From positions 7,812,001-7,876,000 of the forward strand of contig CM034315.1 of assembly GCA_019925795.1 (NCBI GenBank): a stretch of DNA of 64,000 nt, read 5' to 3'. The notes under the pieces were generated by a model, which ran no database searches, was not told the origin of the DNA, and saw only the letters and a program-made list of their open reading frames with translations. The DNA comes from Dendrobium chrysotoxum (lineage: Eukaryota; Streptophyta; Magnoliopsida; Asparagales; Orchidaceae). Below are positions 33,487 through 45,793 of the stretch, piece by piece; position 1 is the first letter of the stretch; each line of letters starts with the position of its first letter. A program made the translations under genes and the position numbers.

Positions 33487-33740
33487 ATTCACACTAATGG
33501 CACTATTCCATATGATCTAAATTTTATTAGAACAATTAGCATACTTCATAGAGAAATCCACCGAGAAGCAATGAAATCAAGTTTATCAGAAGAAATAAAA
33601 TGTTCAATCAAAACTAACAGCTGGATGTTATGCACTCTACATAAATTTCTAACTCTAGTTTTAGAATCACCCCCCCCCCCCCCCCCCCCCCCCACACCCC
33701 AATACCCCTCACATGCATTCCATATAAGAGCCTTAACCAT
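33487..33740 (-). pseudogene. LINE ORF2 N-terminus (endonuclease start)
   Basis: The frame opens with MVKALIWNA and continues with KTRVRNLCRVHNIQLLVLIE, the first strand and Glu-containing motif of plant LINE APE endonucleases. The ATG (33738-33740) overlaps the ORF1 stop (33733-33735). A poly-C run on the plus strand gives a poly-Gly insertion after residue ~16. A frameshift near 33546 and the Tat insertion at 33486 truncate it. Confidence 0.8.
33670..33693. repeat. 24-base poly-C tract inside LINE ORF2
   Basis: Uninterrupted C run on the plus strand, poly-G in LINE sense, in the first 25 codons of ORF2. Normal plant LINEs have only a short Gly/Pro stretch here, so it is probably an expansion or an assembly error. 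Confidence 0.85.
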
Positions 33741-34207
33741 TAAAATCTTTTGAAGAAGTTTGAGCTCTAGTAGAATGAGGCGTAGAAGGTAATGAAACTT
33801 TCAAAATTTTCCCTTTCTTTTTACCAACCTTGCTGAAACCATCCTCCTCAACCATTATAGAGGCATTATTAACAAGATTGGGAGATAAAGAAACATCTTT
33901 TTCAACATTAACTATATGATCCTCCCTCATAGATTCCGTACTAATTTTAGGAATGAATTCTCCTTCTTCACAATCCTTATTAGGAACATTTAGAGATTCC
34001 AAAATTTCCTTATTATTTGGCACTTCTCTATTAGGGTCAAGAGGGGATTGAGATTGAGGGAGTTGAGGGTCATTAGTATTTTGAAACATAGAATCAATAG
34101 AGATAAAGATGTTGGGGGCATTAGCACCCTCATTGCCCTCATTACAACCCTCCACATTAGAAGACACCTTCTCAGGCAAAATAATTTCTCTATTTTTCGG
34201 AAGCACC
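33733..34207 (-). pseudogene. LINE ORF1, C-terminal part
   Basis: About 158 codons of polar, acidic, low-complexity sequence ending in a basic stretch (KVGKKKGKILK) just before the stop. This resembles the tail of plant LINE ORF1 proteins after the zinc knuckle. The solo LTR at 34208 cuts it from the N-terminal part at 39611-40559. The frames agree across the TSD, so both belong to one ORF1. Confidence 0.75.
34203..34207. repeat. Target-site duplication of the solo LTR, left copy
   Basis: GCACC before TGTTGACC; TCACC follows the other end at 39611-39615. Four of five bases match, consistent with an older insertion. Confidence 0.65.
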
Positions 34208-34716
34208 TGTTGACCTTCACAATATAACAAAAAAGAAAACAGACAAAAAATACCTTAAATCATTACCTGCCGGCTGCCCATCCCGCGTATCCTGCTACAG
34301 CCGGATCAATCGCAGCCTGCTACAGTACTGCCATATCCTGTGCGAACGGCGCCGCTCATGTCGCTTCTCCCGCGTGCGTAACTCACCTCGAGCGGGCCCC
34401 GAAGTCGTTAAATACTGACCCCAAAGCCTTCGCAAACGGCACTCGATCCCTTCCTCTCGCAGAGACACGATCTTCTTCCTCCCTCCCGATCGCAAGCCTT
34501 CTCACACGCAAACTCCACTTCGCCTCTTTCCTGAGCTCCAATCTCCGCAGACCACACGCGAAAAGCTCTCGCCATCTCCCTAACTTCCTCTTCCCGAGCT
34601 TCCCTCACACAACCCAATCCCATCACCAACTCCCTCATCCCGCCGCCTCTTCCCTCTCCGAACTCCAGGCCGACGCTGCCTCTCCTGACCCCCTTTCTTC
34701 TCCGGTCCATACACAG

Positions 34717-34845
<129 letters not shown>

Positions 34846-35367
34846 GAAAGACCTACCTAGCTGAATCCATCGCTGCTCCTGACCTCTACCCGATTCCCTG
34901 TCTCTGTCCGACCTCTACCCAGGCCCGACGTTGGCATCCGACTCCAAGCAGCAGCCGAGCTTCCCCTCTCCTCTCACGACCTTAACCGAATCCTCCAATT
35001 CCAGGCCGAACCCGAGCTCCCTCCGCCCAGATCAACGCCGTCTCTGTCCGATCGAACCTACCCGTGGCTTCTCTACCTTATCTCCTGCTCCAGATCGATC
35101 CCCTCCTCAAGCTGAGAGCTCAACTTGGCCGAATCCTCTAAATACCTGATCCAAGCCAACCCAACCTAGGTATATGCTCATTTTGTTTTATTTTACTTTA
35201 TTAGCTACTAACTATTATTAGTTAATTATTGATGTAGTTATTATTAACCACAATGATAATTAATTATCATTATTTAGATATTGATGTTAGTATTAATATT
35301 AAGATGATTATTTCTATAATCATTATTAATATTAATAATGGTGTTAATATTAATATAATCATTAATA

Positions 35368-35398
<31 letters not shown>

Positions 35399-35718
35399 TA
35401 TTATTATTATTATTAGATTATCTATATATATATTTATGTTTGTATGTATGTGTTTGTGAGAGGAAATTAAAAAAAAAAAAAGAAGAATGGGAGTGATTCA
35501 AAAAAAAAAGAAAGGGAGAAAGAAATATGCAAAAAAAAAAAAAAGAAGGGGATTTAAAAAAAAAAAAGAGAAAAGAAAGAAAAAGAAATTTTTGTGCCTT
35601 GGTTCATCGTGCACATTTGATAGCGCCAAACTTTGCCGATCGCCAAGGTATAACCCTTCTGAACTTAAAACTCCGAGAGCCCGCCTCGAGGCTCGCAGCG
35701 CGACAAAACGACCACATA

Positions 35719-36170
35719 TACACGCTTTTCTTAGCGTGGTGGGAGGAAGTGCGTCGTGAGGCTTGCAACGAATCGGGTAATCACTTCGAGAGCTCATTCC
35801 GTCGTTTGCGACGCACCAGCAAACCGCCTATACACGCTTTTCGTAGCGTGGTGGGAAGGGAACCCGGTGCGGCGCCTACGACGAAGTGGGTGATCACCTA
35901 AAATCTCTTTTTCGGCATTCGCGGCGCACCGGCAAACCGCCTATACACGCTTTTCGTAGCGTGGTGGGAAGGGAACCCGGTGCGACGCTTATGGCGAGAA
36001 GGGGATATTCATAAGTACCCGCTCGCGGGGAAATAACTACATTTTTCAAACAGGTACTGTCGAAGACCCATACACGCTTTTCGTAGCGTGGTGGGGATTG
36101 AAGATTTTACACGGCCGCGGTGTCCTCGAAAGAGGGCACCTACCATACACGCTTTTCTTAGCGTGGTGGG
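35719..36170 (+). repeat. Five copies of a 25-bp hairpin motif
   Basis: TACACGCTTTTCKTAGCGTG followed by GTGGG occurs at 35719, 35831, 35944, 36071 and 36146. CACGCT/AGCGTG forms a 6-bp stem with a 6-nt loop. The copies are embedded in partly repeated GC-rich sequence (GGGAACCCGGTGCG and similar). Only one loop base varies (G or T). Confidence 0.85.
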
Positions 36171-38059
36171 AAAGGCCCAGTTTTCTCGTAGTTTCCCCTA
36201 AACGGGGGAGACGCCGGGAGGCTGCCGAAATTTCGGGTGAACGGAAGACCTGACTTGAACAATATTTGGACAATAGAGGACCCAGACTTGAGCTCGAACT
36301 TAAGTGAACTTTAACATAACTTGAGAAGAAATCAAATTAAGTTCAAAATCAGATGATGTTGAATTGAACTCATATTTGGACAAAGTTTGGGGCTTGAACT
36401 TGAACATGTAAATTCAAGTCAAACTATTTGAACACAAAAAAAAGAGAGAGAACTTGCAAGGACTTATGAACTTGGATTTGACTCAAACATAGTGGATGTC
36501 AACAGAACTTAAACAAGATGTCAAAGATTTGGACTCAAATGAAGTAAAATCAAACATCAATTCAAACTCGATTTGGACAACAAGACTTGATTCAAAACAA
36601 TAGAATTTGAACCTGATTTAAAATATCAAGTGAACACAATTTGAATGCAAGTAAGGACTTGCAATTCGACTACACAGGACTTGATTTGGACCACAGAGAA
36701 CAAAGCTTAAAGCACTAAATCATGCTCAAATCAATGAAATGGACCTATATGTCATTAAGTGATAGACAAACAAAAGCAACGATGTTCTTGTGATCTATAT
36801 CAAAATGCAAATAAAGGGACCTTCATTGAATGCAACATTTTATTGATGAAATCACATAACAAGATTATGATGTATGCGATGCATCGTCTACAGTCCAAGA
36901 AATGCTAGAAGCAACTATATGAAGTATGATCTGCCATCAGTTAAGGTGTAATGTTTATACAAACTTTGCAAGGAGATGAAAAGAAAACCCTCGCAATCAG
37001 TAATAGCAGACATGTTGCAGAAGTAATAAACCATCTGCGAGCACAAATATGCATGTGGGATATCATCTAAGGGCAAGGATGGTATATTAACAATATTCCT
37101 ACAAACTGCATGACAAGGGGGGCAATGAGCAGAGCAAGAACCTACAACTAACACTGATCAACATACAAGTGATTAGAATAGTCCCTTACGAATACGAGAA
37201 CGAGGTGTAATGAACAATACTTTGTGTCATGCAAGAAGTTACGATAATCCTTACAAACGACGGTTCTCTTGCCAACATGTTCAGTGTAATATACAATGAA
37301 TATTAGGACACTCCTACAATCAGTAATAATCCAGTGTTCAGCAAATACATAGACCCCTTTTGTAACTGGAAGCAAATGATATGCAATGAACGAAAGTACC
37401 TATGAGCCTTATACAAAAGACCCGAGCAAAATGCCAAATGACTACGTCAAGGACAAGCATCCACGGGCCGCTGTAGAAGACCTGTAGTACACACAATGTG
37501 TTGTCCACAAGCAAAGTGCAAAGTGACTACATCAAATGCAAATGTATACGAGTTGCTATAGGAAGTTCATTGTGCATACAATAGATTATCTACGAGTGAA
37601 TACAAAAGATCCGCAATATATATGAATCCACTACAAAAATAGATGTACGCACCATATATCATCTATGGGTAGATACAGAAAGACTTCAGTAAATGCAGTA
37701 TCCTGAAGTTGATTTAAGTCTGTGAATAGATACATCTACAAGCAAGTAATAATGAATGTATTGCGGGAACCAAAACTACAACAAAATGCATAAGGAATGC
37801 AGTGAATGCAAGCTTCTACAAATAAAGCAGGAGATTCGTTAGTGTACTGCAATCCCCATGTAGTAAGCAACTAGTGCACGACAGTCTGCCTGTACAAAGC
37901 AGCAAACAACTCAGTCCACGAGCTACTGCGCCACGCCACCGGATCCGCAACATTCATGCAAGCGGATAGAAGGCGTTTACAAATATTTCAAATATACCCC
38001 CGCACGTGCACCATAATATGTATACACATAGGTATACATAAGGGGATGTACTGAACACC

Positions 38060-38490
38060 CGCATGGGCCCCGACGAGCGTGTAGTGAGAATACACGTGAC
38101 GTCTAGGGATGCTGCGCGGGTCAATAAATTTGAACCCGATCCTCCTATGCAAGCAGATAGGAGTAGACAAGGTTCAATAAATAATTATAAAATGCCCCCA
38201 AACACCTGCATGGGCCCCGGCGAGCGTGTTATTGGTACACACGTGATGTCTAGGGATGCTGCGCGGGTTAATGAGTGAATTCAAGTTCGAGCCCGATCCT
38301 CCTATACAGGTAGATAGGAGTCGACACGGCTCGAACCATTAAATAAATATGCAGTCGTGAGATCGACTGAGATATTTATCTTATACATTCATATTAGGCC
38401 TTCAAGGTCTATAATCAAATGAATTCACCTACAAAAGGCTCAAAGCCTACGAAACCTGATCCTCTATCGACCAGTAGATAGAGTCGACAG
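38060..38490 (+). repeat. Tandem units of ~150-160 bp with covarying stem
   Basis: Units share GCATGGGCCCC, CACGTGA, TAGGGATGCTGCGCGGGT and a stem-loop. The inner stem CTCCTAT/ATAGGAG is at 38142/38157 and 38299/38314; in the third unit it is CTCTAT/ATAGAG (38462/38478). The outer stem is TTGAACC/GGTTCAA in unit 1 (38130/38171) and TCGAGCC/GGCTCGA in unit 2 (38287/38328), two paired changes. Confidence 0.75.
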
Positions 38491-38822
38491 GGTCCAATCA
38501 ATAAAATGTAAATGACCCCATACACCCCGATGATGGCCGTGTTGAATACAAATCTCAACCGGAGGGGTCCTCACAGATCATTTCAAATACCACCCAAAAT
38601 CTAAAATTCCAAACTCCAAATTCCAGAAAACCCCAATTCCAAGGCATTTAAAACTGAAATCTAATCCATCAATCACTCAAAGCAAAATCCATCCACCCTC
38701 CGCAACAGTTTGCTGAGGTGGACAAATTAAAATTTACTTCAGCTCACAAAGAGCCAATGCCTAGTCGAAAATATCACTAGGATCCATTCTCAAACAATCT
38801 CCTGCCAGCAAGGACGTGGTAC

Positions 38823-38941
38823 GAGTCCTCTAACCGGCAGTTTCGCCGCCAAATGGCACTGCAGGATAAACGGTTATGACTCGGGGCCCTCTGAACCAGG
38901 TGGTCGCCGCCAAATGGCACCATTATATTATGGTTATGGCC
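38823..38941 (+). repeat. Two adjacent hairpin units around CGCCGCCAAATGGCA
   Basis: Unit A has outer GAGTC/GACTC, then TAACC/GGTTA, then GCAGT/ACTGC, around the conserved loop sequence. Unit B has GGCC/GGCC, AACC/GGTT and GTGGT/ACCAT around the same loop. The arms differ between units but stay complementary. Confidence 0.55.
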
Positions 38942-39409
38942 AGAGCCCGTATGCTCCCCAATGGCATCAAATCCTTGAGATATGAATCAATAGGATATGA
39001 TTGATAGGGCACAAAGCCCTCTGTTAGCTAAGGTGGATTCAAATTTGTCCCCTTAGGCAAATATTCACCCTAGGTCTACAAGGTACCCTTGGACGAAGCA
39101 ACCCATGGCTGCCGACAAGGATCCTTCTGTCAGGTTGGGTCGACTACCTCCTCTGACTAAGTAGACCAGGGACCACGATGGCCCGGGACGACGGAACCAT
39201 GGGATCTTGATCGGGTCTATCATCCATTCCCCCACCATCCGCTTTAAGTGCAAGATGGTGAAATTTCAATTTTAAATATCAAATCTTCAAACTTTCCTAT
39301 ACCTTAAACCCATGCTGCTACTATATGCCAGATACACGTATCCTTACGTATCTGATTGACGACTAGCCTTAATCGAAAGTTCTCTCTCGTTACCGGGAGG
39401 GGTAATTAA

Positions 39410-39431
39410 CTATAGGGGCTTGCGCCTATAG
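39410..39431 (+). other. U5 hairpin of the solo LTR
   Basis: CTATAGG and CCTATAG around loop GGCTTGCG, 0.18 kb from the LTR 3' end. Counterpart of 5728-5749 and 26818-26839. Confidence 0.6.
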
Positions 39432-39610
39432 GAAACCAGAACTCAGATCATAAAGTCCTCGCTAAATGAGGGCGAAATCTCTGGGTAGTGTCTTATCTAC
39501 TATCTCATCTGCCTTCCAAAATTTACCCCGGAACTTAATTCGTTAAAACTCCCCCCGAAAAGAAAAGCAAAAAGTGGGCGGAGGCCGGGGCCGAATTTTC
39601 GGAGCCCACA

Positions 39611-39615
39611 TCACC
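39611..39615. repeat. Target-site duplication of the solo LTR, right copy
   Basis: TCACC, versus GCACC at 34203-34207. Confidence 0.6.
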
Positions 39616-40559
39616 GGATTGACATTAACATCAAACCCATGAGTACCCTTAGGAAAAGAAGGCACAACATTTTCCAACTCAATCGGAGATTTATCTATAT
39701 TTTTGAGTAAATCGACCTTCCCCATAGAGGGGTTTGAAGTTTTTTTCAAATTCGGATGTAATTTAAAGCATTCAGATAACGCATGCCCATGCATCTTACA
39801 ATGAGAATAAAAATTAGAGACTTTTTCAAATTCCACCTTTTGTAAATACCCATACACTTTAGATCCAACCCAAATTTTCTTTGCATGTTTTTTAGAGATA
39901 TCGACTTCCACTAGAACCCTAGCCATAGAAGGATGGGTTCTAGTGGCCGTAGCTTGGTAGGTTTGTAAAGGCCGGCCAAAAATGGAGCCAAGAGCATGTA
40001 AAACTTTCAGATTGAAAAAATGTAAACGTAAATTAGGAAAAGATACCCAAATCGGCACGATAGGAGACTCCTCTCTAACGTCAAAAAAAGGAGTCCATTT
40101 GAGGACACGCATCTTGCAATTTTTGATAAAATACACTCTTCTCTCATACACCCTACTATAATCTAAATCATTAGAAAGCTGAATCGCAACATGTCGAGAG
40201 TCTAACAAACCAACAGAATAAAAACTAGACAATTTAAGGTTATCGAAGAACATGCGAATAGAATCGGGGTTCGGACGACGCAGACCAAATTTACCAACTA
40301 ACGTAAATTGGAACGGGGAAGCAAGTTTAAGGACATCCTCATCCGAAAAAAGTACAGCCGACACACCGTTGTAAACAGATTGAGTTAAATTTGGAAGAGT
40401 ATCACCTGCCATAGAATTTCCAGAGAGAACATCTTTGAATGATCGAGAAGGAGCTTTTGTAGATGTGTCGCCCTCAAGGCTAAAAAACCCCTTGTTATTA
40501 CCATGAATCGGGCTGGCCACCTTTCCCCACGGGGTGGAGGAAGAAACAGCCGCCATCAC
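39611..40559 (-). pseudogene. LINE ORF1 N-terminal part, DUF4283-like RNA-binding protein
   Basis: About 316 codons from MMAAVSSS. Residues ~70-235 match the DUF4283 pattern seen in plant LINE ORF1 proteins (FTLVGKFGLRRP, VGLLDSRHVAIQL, VLKWTPFFDVREESPIVPIW, ALGSIFGRPLQ). Near residue ~255 is a zinc-knuckle-like FYSHCKMHGHALSEC, where the first cysteine of the usual CCHC seems replaced. It would bind the LINE RNA as a nucleoprotein particle. The part up to the solo LTR is open with no stop, but the insertion ends the protein. The frame then runs a few residues into LTR sequence. Confidence 0.85.
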
Positions 40560-40751
40560 GGAAGCCCAAGCCGGGCAGCAGCGTAAAGGAGGCCAAAATC
40601 ACTAATAGAAGGAGATCTGAGAAGAACTGCGGAAGAAGTGGAGGATCCTGCGAGCAAAAATGAAAGGAAAGAAGGGGAACCCTAAATCGCCAGAGACGGC
40701 GCACTGTAGGGCATGAGGAGATGAAAAAAATGTACCAAAACCCTAAACTTG
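40560..40751 (-). other. LINE 5' UTR and presumed internal promoter
   Basis: About 190 nt upstream of ORF1 up to the right TSD. GC content is higher than the flank. LINE promoters normally lie here, but I can see no specific box. Confidence 0.6.
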
Positions 40752-40768
40752 AGACTTCATAGGCATAT
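40752..40768. repeat. Target-site duplication of the LINE, right copy
   Basis: AGACTTCATAGGCATAT, identical to 497-513. Confidence 0.9.
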
Positions 40769-41639
40769 GTTATTGGAACATGTGATTTTTTTTTTAATCA
40801 AAATAAGTTCAGATGATGGCAAAAACATATTAATGTCATATAATCTATCATTTGAGGCTTTAAAGGCTACATGTGAAACCTTATGGCATCTATGGAAGAA
40901 GCTAAATTTTATTTTTTAATGGGAACAAATAAATTAATATGAAATTTTAAGGGCATAAAAGCATTTAGTATTGAAAATATTAAATAAGATAGTATAGTAA
41001 TATATATAAATTATATATAAATATATTTTGTATGAAAAAATATAAAAATATTTTAACATTAACTCATGAATGATGATAATAGTTATTGGTGAGGATAAAT
41101 AATTTGACAAAAAATTAGTTATGATATTTTTTAGATCTTTAAATTTATTTTGAGATAAATATAAAATATAAATAATTAATTAAAATTTATATTACTACAT
41201 CTTTATTGGATGCTAAAATATTTGTAGCAATAGAAAAATTTTATCATCTCATAATTGTACAAAGTCCCCCATATAGGTGAAAAAAAGTTTGAGAGCAATT
41301 GGTAGGAGGCATAAAACTTTTTTATGTGAAAATTTGATAAGAAAAAAAAACTATGAAATTTAATCAATGTATAGTGATTTTACTAGTAAATGTCATATGC
41401 GACAAATAATATCTTTCCACACAATTTAGAAATTTAGGCCCTTATGACTCCCTATGTATCTCACATAACGGAATTTCCTTCAACATTAGAGCTCCACAAA
41501 ATCACATATGTCAAATAGATAAGCATATATATATCATTGCATTGTAATAAATAAAATATAGATAAATCAATTTTAGGAATTCACCTAATGCTTTATTGGT
41601 AGGCAATAGATTCAACTACTCAGCAAAATTTTAAAGTTT

Positions 41640-42065
41640 TAAAATTTCATAAGATTGCTAAGGATTATTCAGAATACTATCTTGAAACTTTAATTTACTA
41701 CAACATTATTTTCTAGAATTAAAATTAATTTCTAATTTAATAAAAATAACACACTTTTCAATTTATCCGGCAAAAAAATTTCAGAAAAATACCTAAATGT
41801 GCATAATAATAGTCGTATCTATGACATACAAAAAGTTACACATTAAAAGATTTGCGAGTATGACATTATCCTCATTTTACGCTATGAAATTATAAATTAA
41901 ATTAGGAAAAATTTTCAAAATTTTTGTATTTTTGAAAACTGAGATAGACCAAATATAATCTATCCCAAGTCAGACAACTTTCAGAACTGGACTGCAGCAA
42001 AAAAATAGATCGAAGTCAACAAAAATGGTCTCTCTCTCTCTCTTTCTAGCTGACTACTTAAGAGC
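41640..42065. repeat. Dispersed repeat, copy 1
   Basis: Shares order and many blocks (CAGAATACT, TTTTCAGAAAAATA, GACATACAAAAA, CAACTTTCAGAACT) with 62205-62640 in the same orientation. Both end near a CT-rich run followed by TAGCTGNCT. Probably part of an old LTR; the family is not identified. Confidence 0.6.
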
Positions 42066-42097
42066 ACAATGTCACAACGCTGACCTGCAATATCGCA

Positions 42098-42690
42098 ACA
42101 TTTAACCATTTGGTAAAAAAATTGGAGAACTCAATGCCATAATACTGCCACTCATGCGCTATGGGGATCTCAAGAGAAAATTCTAGATTTTTTCATTCAT
42201 GCACACTAACCCTCGAGACATGCTTCAGAATAGATTCAGACATTTATATGGATCCATAATACTCACAGACACATACACGAGTTACAAATATAGAAATTTC
42301 AATAGATTTCCCTTATCAGACTAGGTCAAAATAGGTACAACTGCGGACTGCTTCACTGAGTATTACCCTATAGTTTTGCAGCACTCTGCACAGGAGAGTA
42401 GAACGTCGCAATATCAACCCCCAACATAATAGCATTTAACCATTTTGGCAAAAAATTGGAGTGCTCAATGCCACAACACTTCCACTTAGGCCTCGCGACA
42501 CTCCAAGGAAAAAATTCTAATTTTTTTTATTAATGCACATCGACCCCCAGGATCCACTTTAAAATAAGTTCAGATATTCATATGCATACAAAACACTCAT
42601 AAACATATACAAGAGGTGGAAATACAAAAAAAATTAGTGGTTTACCCTATTCAGATTGGATCATAACATGTACAAGTACATACTGCTTCA
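42098..42690. repeat. Diverged tandem duplication of about 330 bp
   Basis: CATTTAACCATTTTGG...ATTGGAG begins both copies (about 42098 and 42428), followed by matching blocks (CTCAATGCCA, AAAATTCTA, TTCAGA, ACTGCTTCA). Confidence 0.7.
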
Positions 42691-42694
42691 ATAG

Positions 42695-43640
42695 GCATGA
42701 CAGAGTGTAAGCCTTAATGTCGATGTTGAGAGGTAAAGTTGATGTTGTTGGGCATGGATAATGGGAGTCGACCTTTTTAGTGCTGACGTGCAAGGATGTT
42801 TGTATTGATGGCGTGCATCATCCTTATTGGTGATGGCGTGTGTTGAAGTTGGAGTTGGAGGCATGTATTAGTTTTGTTTGTAGTGCCATTTGTTGATGTT
42901 AATGTTGAAGGCATTCACCAACTTTATTGGTTATAACACATGTCAATGGCATGCAACAATTAATTTAGTGATGACAAACATCAACATTGATGTTAATAAT
43001 ATGTATTGACCTTATTGTTGAGGCATATGTCAACGTTGGTGTTAAAGGAATACGTTAATCTTTTTGGAGATTTCATGTATTGACCTTAGTGTTTACAATG
43101 TATATTAGCCTTATGGGTAATGGTTAGGCATAGGTATGACATAGCGTAAGCCATAATATCGATGTTGGGAGGAAGCTTTAATGTTATTGTTGGGCTTCAA
43201 CATTGATGGTTATGGTGGGTGATGATCTTATTGGTGAACTGCATCGAGGTTGATATGGATGGTGGGAGTTAGCCTTTTTACGGAAAAGATGCATGGACAT
43301 TGCTGTCAATGGTGTGCGTTGAAATTGGCGCTGGCGGCATGCATTAACCTTATTGGCAATCTCATTCATTGATGTTGTGTTGAAGGCACTCACTTCTTTA
43401 TTGGCAATGATTCATATCAATGGCATGCATCGATCTTACTGTAGATGCCAAGCATCAAAATTGGTATTGGTGACATGTATTGATCTTGTTGGCAATGATA
43501 TACATTAGTGTTGGTGTTGAAGGAAGACATTGACCTTTTGGAGAAGGTGTATCATAGTTGGCATTAATGGCATGCATTATCCTTGTTGGCAATTATTGAT
43601 GTGTATTAGCCTTATTAGTGACAGCGTGCATTGTCATCAA
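42695..43640. repeat. Degenerate minisatellite with ~439-bp higher-order repeat
   Basis: Short units built from GTTGATGTTGGTGTTGAAGG, GGCATGCATTGAC and CTTATTGGCAATG variants. A longer register shows up because GTAAGCC plus the following block recurs at 42707 and 43146. No protein coding is apparent. Confidence 0.65.
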
Positions 43641-45793
43641 TGTTGATAGCATGCATGAGCTTTTTCTAATGACATCATACGTTGAGATTGGTTTTGATAG
43701 AGTGCATTGAAATTTTTTGTTTTGGTGCGCTTCAATTGATAGCACACATGAGCTTTGTTGTTGATTACAAAGCTATTTATAAATTTTTGAAGTGAAATTG
43801 TAGTTATTTTAGCCAAAGTTATTGTACCCTCTCTTGAATGGTTCATTTTGATCCCTTCAATACTTTAGGTATTTAATGGTCTTAATGATATCAGAATTGT
43901 GCAAACTAAGCCTCGTAGGATTCCTCTCGTTAAGATGCTAGTTTGGTTATGAATGCACAAGATTTGGAGATCGTTTAACACCTCAAATAACAGTGTACTT
44001 TCCAACTATACGTCAAGTTTTTGATTAGACATATTAGGAGTTAGATTAAAGTACTTTTGTTTGCGTTAGGTACGTCTTTATGTATCATTTGTTTCAATTA
44101 TATATTTATTGAAATCGGTGTTCATATGACCACAAGTTTAATTTTAAAAATTTCTAATCAAATATTATGCTAAGTTTCATGCCTGATAGAATAAATTTTT
44201 TTTAATGATATTGATGTTAAAGTTTAGCCAACTCTTTTGAAATTTATCATAGTTAATATCCTCCTCATCCACTGTGTACACATATTTGCTTTTCTACTTA
44301 AGAAATACTTATCCTATAATACAATTTGAAAATCAATTGAAATGGAGCAAACATATCTACACAATGGAGGAAAAAAATAAATTTAAGAAATAACAAAAAT
44401 ATCTTTAGAAGAAAACAGCTCATCATTTGACTTTTTCAAAGAAAATGCATAAAAATGAGGCGTTTTGTTTGTAAATTGTTTAATATTTAAAATGTCTTAA
44501 TTAACTATATTTATCTTAAGGATGAGGTGTTTTTAATATATCTTTAACTTTTCAAGAAGAAAAAAAACACAATTAACTATTATAATTATTTTTATTTTTC
44601 ATTAAAAAAATTCTCTATCGATATCGGAAGTTGAATATTTTGTTGAGATTAGGAGTCAGAACGATTGATGAGATCAAAGTTATAAATGCCAACCGAATCA
44701 AGAGACAAAATTAAGATAGTGATTAAGAATTGGAATCAAGAGTTTACTTAGGTTTTTTTTTTTGAAAAAAAATACACCTATATTTAAAAAAAATTCAATT
44801 AATTAAAAAAAAAAACTTATTTATTTTATCCTCTAGTCAACACATTTTTCAAAAATAAAATAAATTTTAAAAAATAAGTCTCTATTCAACATATTTTCAA
44901 AAATAAAATAAAATTTAAAAAAATGATGCCAAATATATAATAAGATTTTATACCACTAAATTTTGTTAAAAAAAGAAATTTATTTGCTATTAAGACTTTA
45001 ACAAAACCATTATTTGAGGTTTATCCATGAAGCAAGGAACATCTGCACAAACAAAAAAATATCCAAAACAGCATAGGCCCAACGTAAAGCACCTTGAAAA
45101 AGGCCCAAAAACAGCAAAATTAAGGGCCCAATCTATAACCGAACAAGTGTGTAAGACCAAATAGAAAAGCTAGTGAGCATTTAAAATAGTCATAAGAATG
45201 TTTTTAATAAATAGAAATAAAAAAAAACAAAAATCAACATTTAGAATCTCGACCTAAATCATATAAAAACTATGCAAGTAAGAAATATTATTATACTTGT
45301 ATATATATAATGGAATTAAGAAATATTATTATACTTATATAGGCATTTATTTTTAATATGTATGTATTAAAACATATAAATACACACACATATGAGGACA
45401 TACATATATTATTCTTATAAAAATAATACTAATAATAAATATTATTAATAATAATAGATATTTTAAAATTTAATAGATTTGGATTTCATAAACTTAAAAT
45501 TCTATTCAAAATTAACATTTTTAATTTGTAAAAGCTAAAATAAGAAAAAAGAATACCAACTATATTTTCTATAAAATAAAGTCGGTGAAAATTATTCAAG
45601 ACTTATAAATTTCTAGAAACTCTAAAAAAAAAGTTATTTCTTTTCATATTTGATTACTTGGTTTAGCTTTGCTAAAGTTTTTTATCATCCTTATAAATCA
45701 ATTGTTGATGTACACAAGAATTCAATTAAAAGGATAAAGTAGGTTGGTTCACTTAGTTCTAGAGAGGTTTTAAATAGAAGCCCTTAAAAGTAG

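Larger units (their letters stand above)
40769..45784. other. AT-rich intergenic region without genes
   Basis: No coding potential is recognised on either strand. It contains the dispersed repeat, tandem duplication and minisatellite listed separately. The stretch 43640-45784 is plain AT-rich sequence with A/T runs in which I see nothing further. Confidence 0.6.

Noticed and set aside
34931..35149. Pro/Ser-rich plus frame after the (AG)n tract, as a host gene exon
   Set aside because: It lies inside the solo LTR, which is bounded by matching LTR ends and TSD, and has no known domain.
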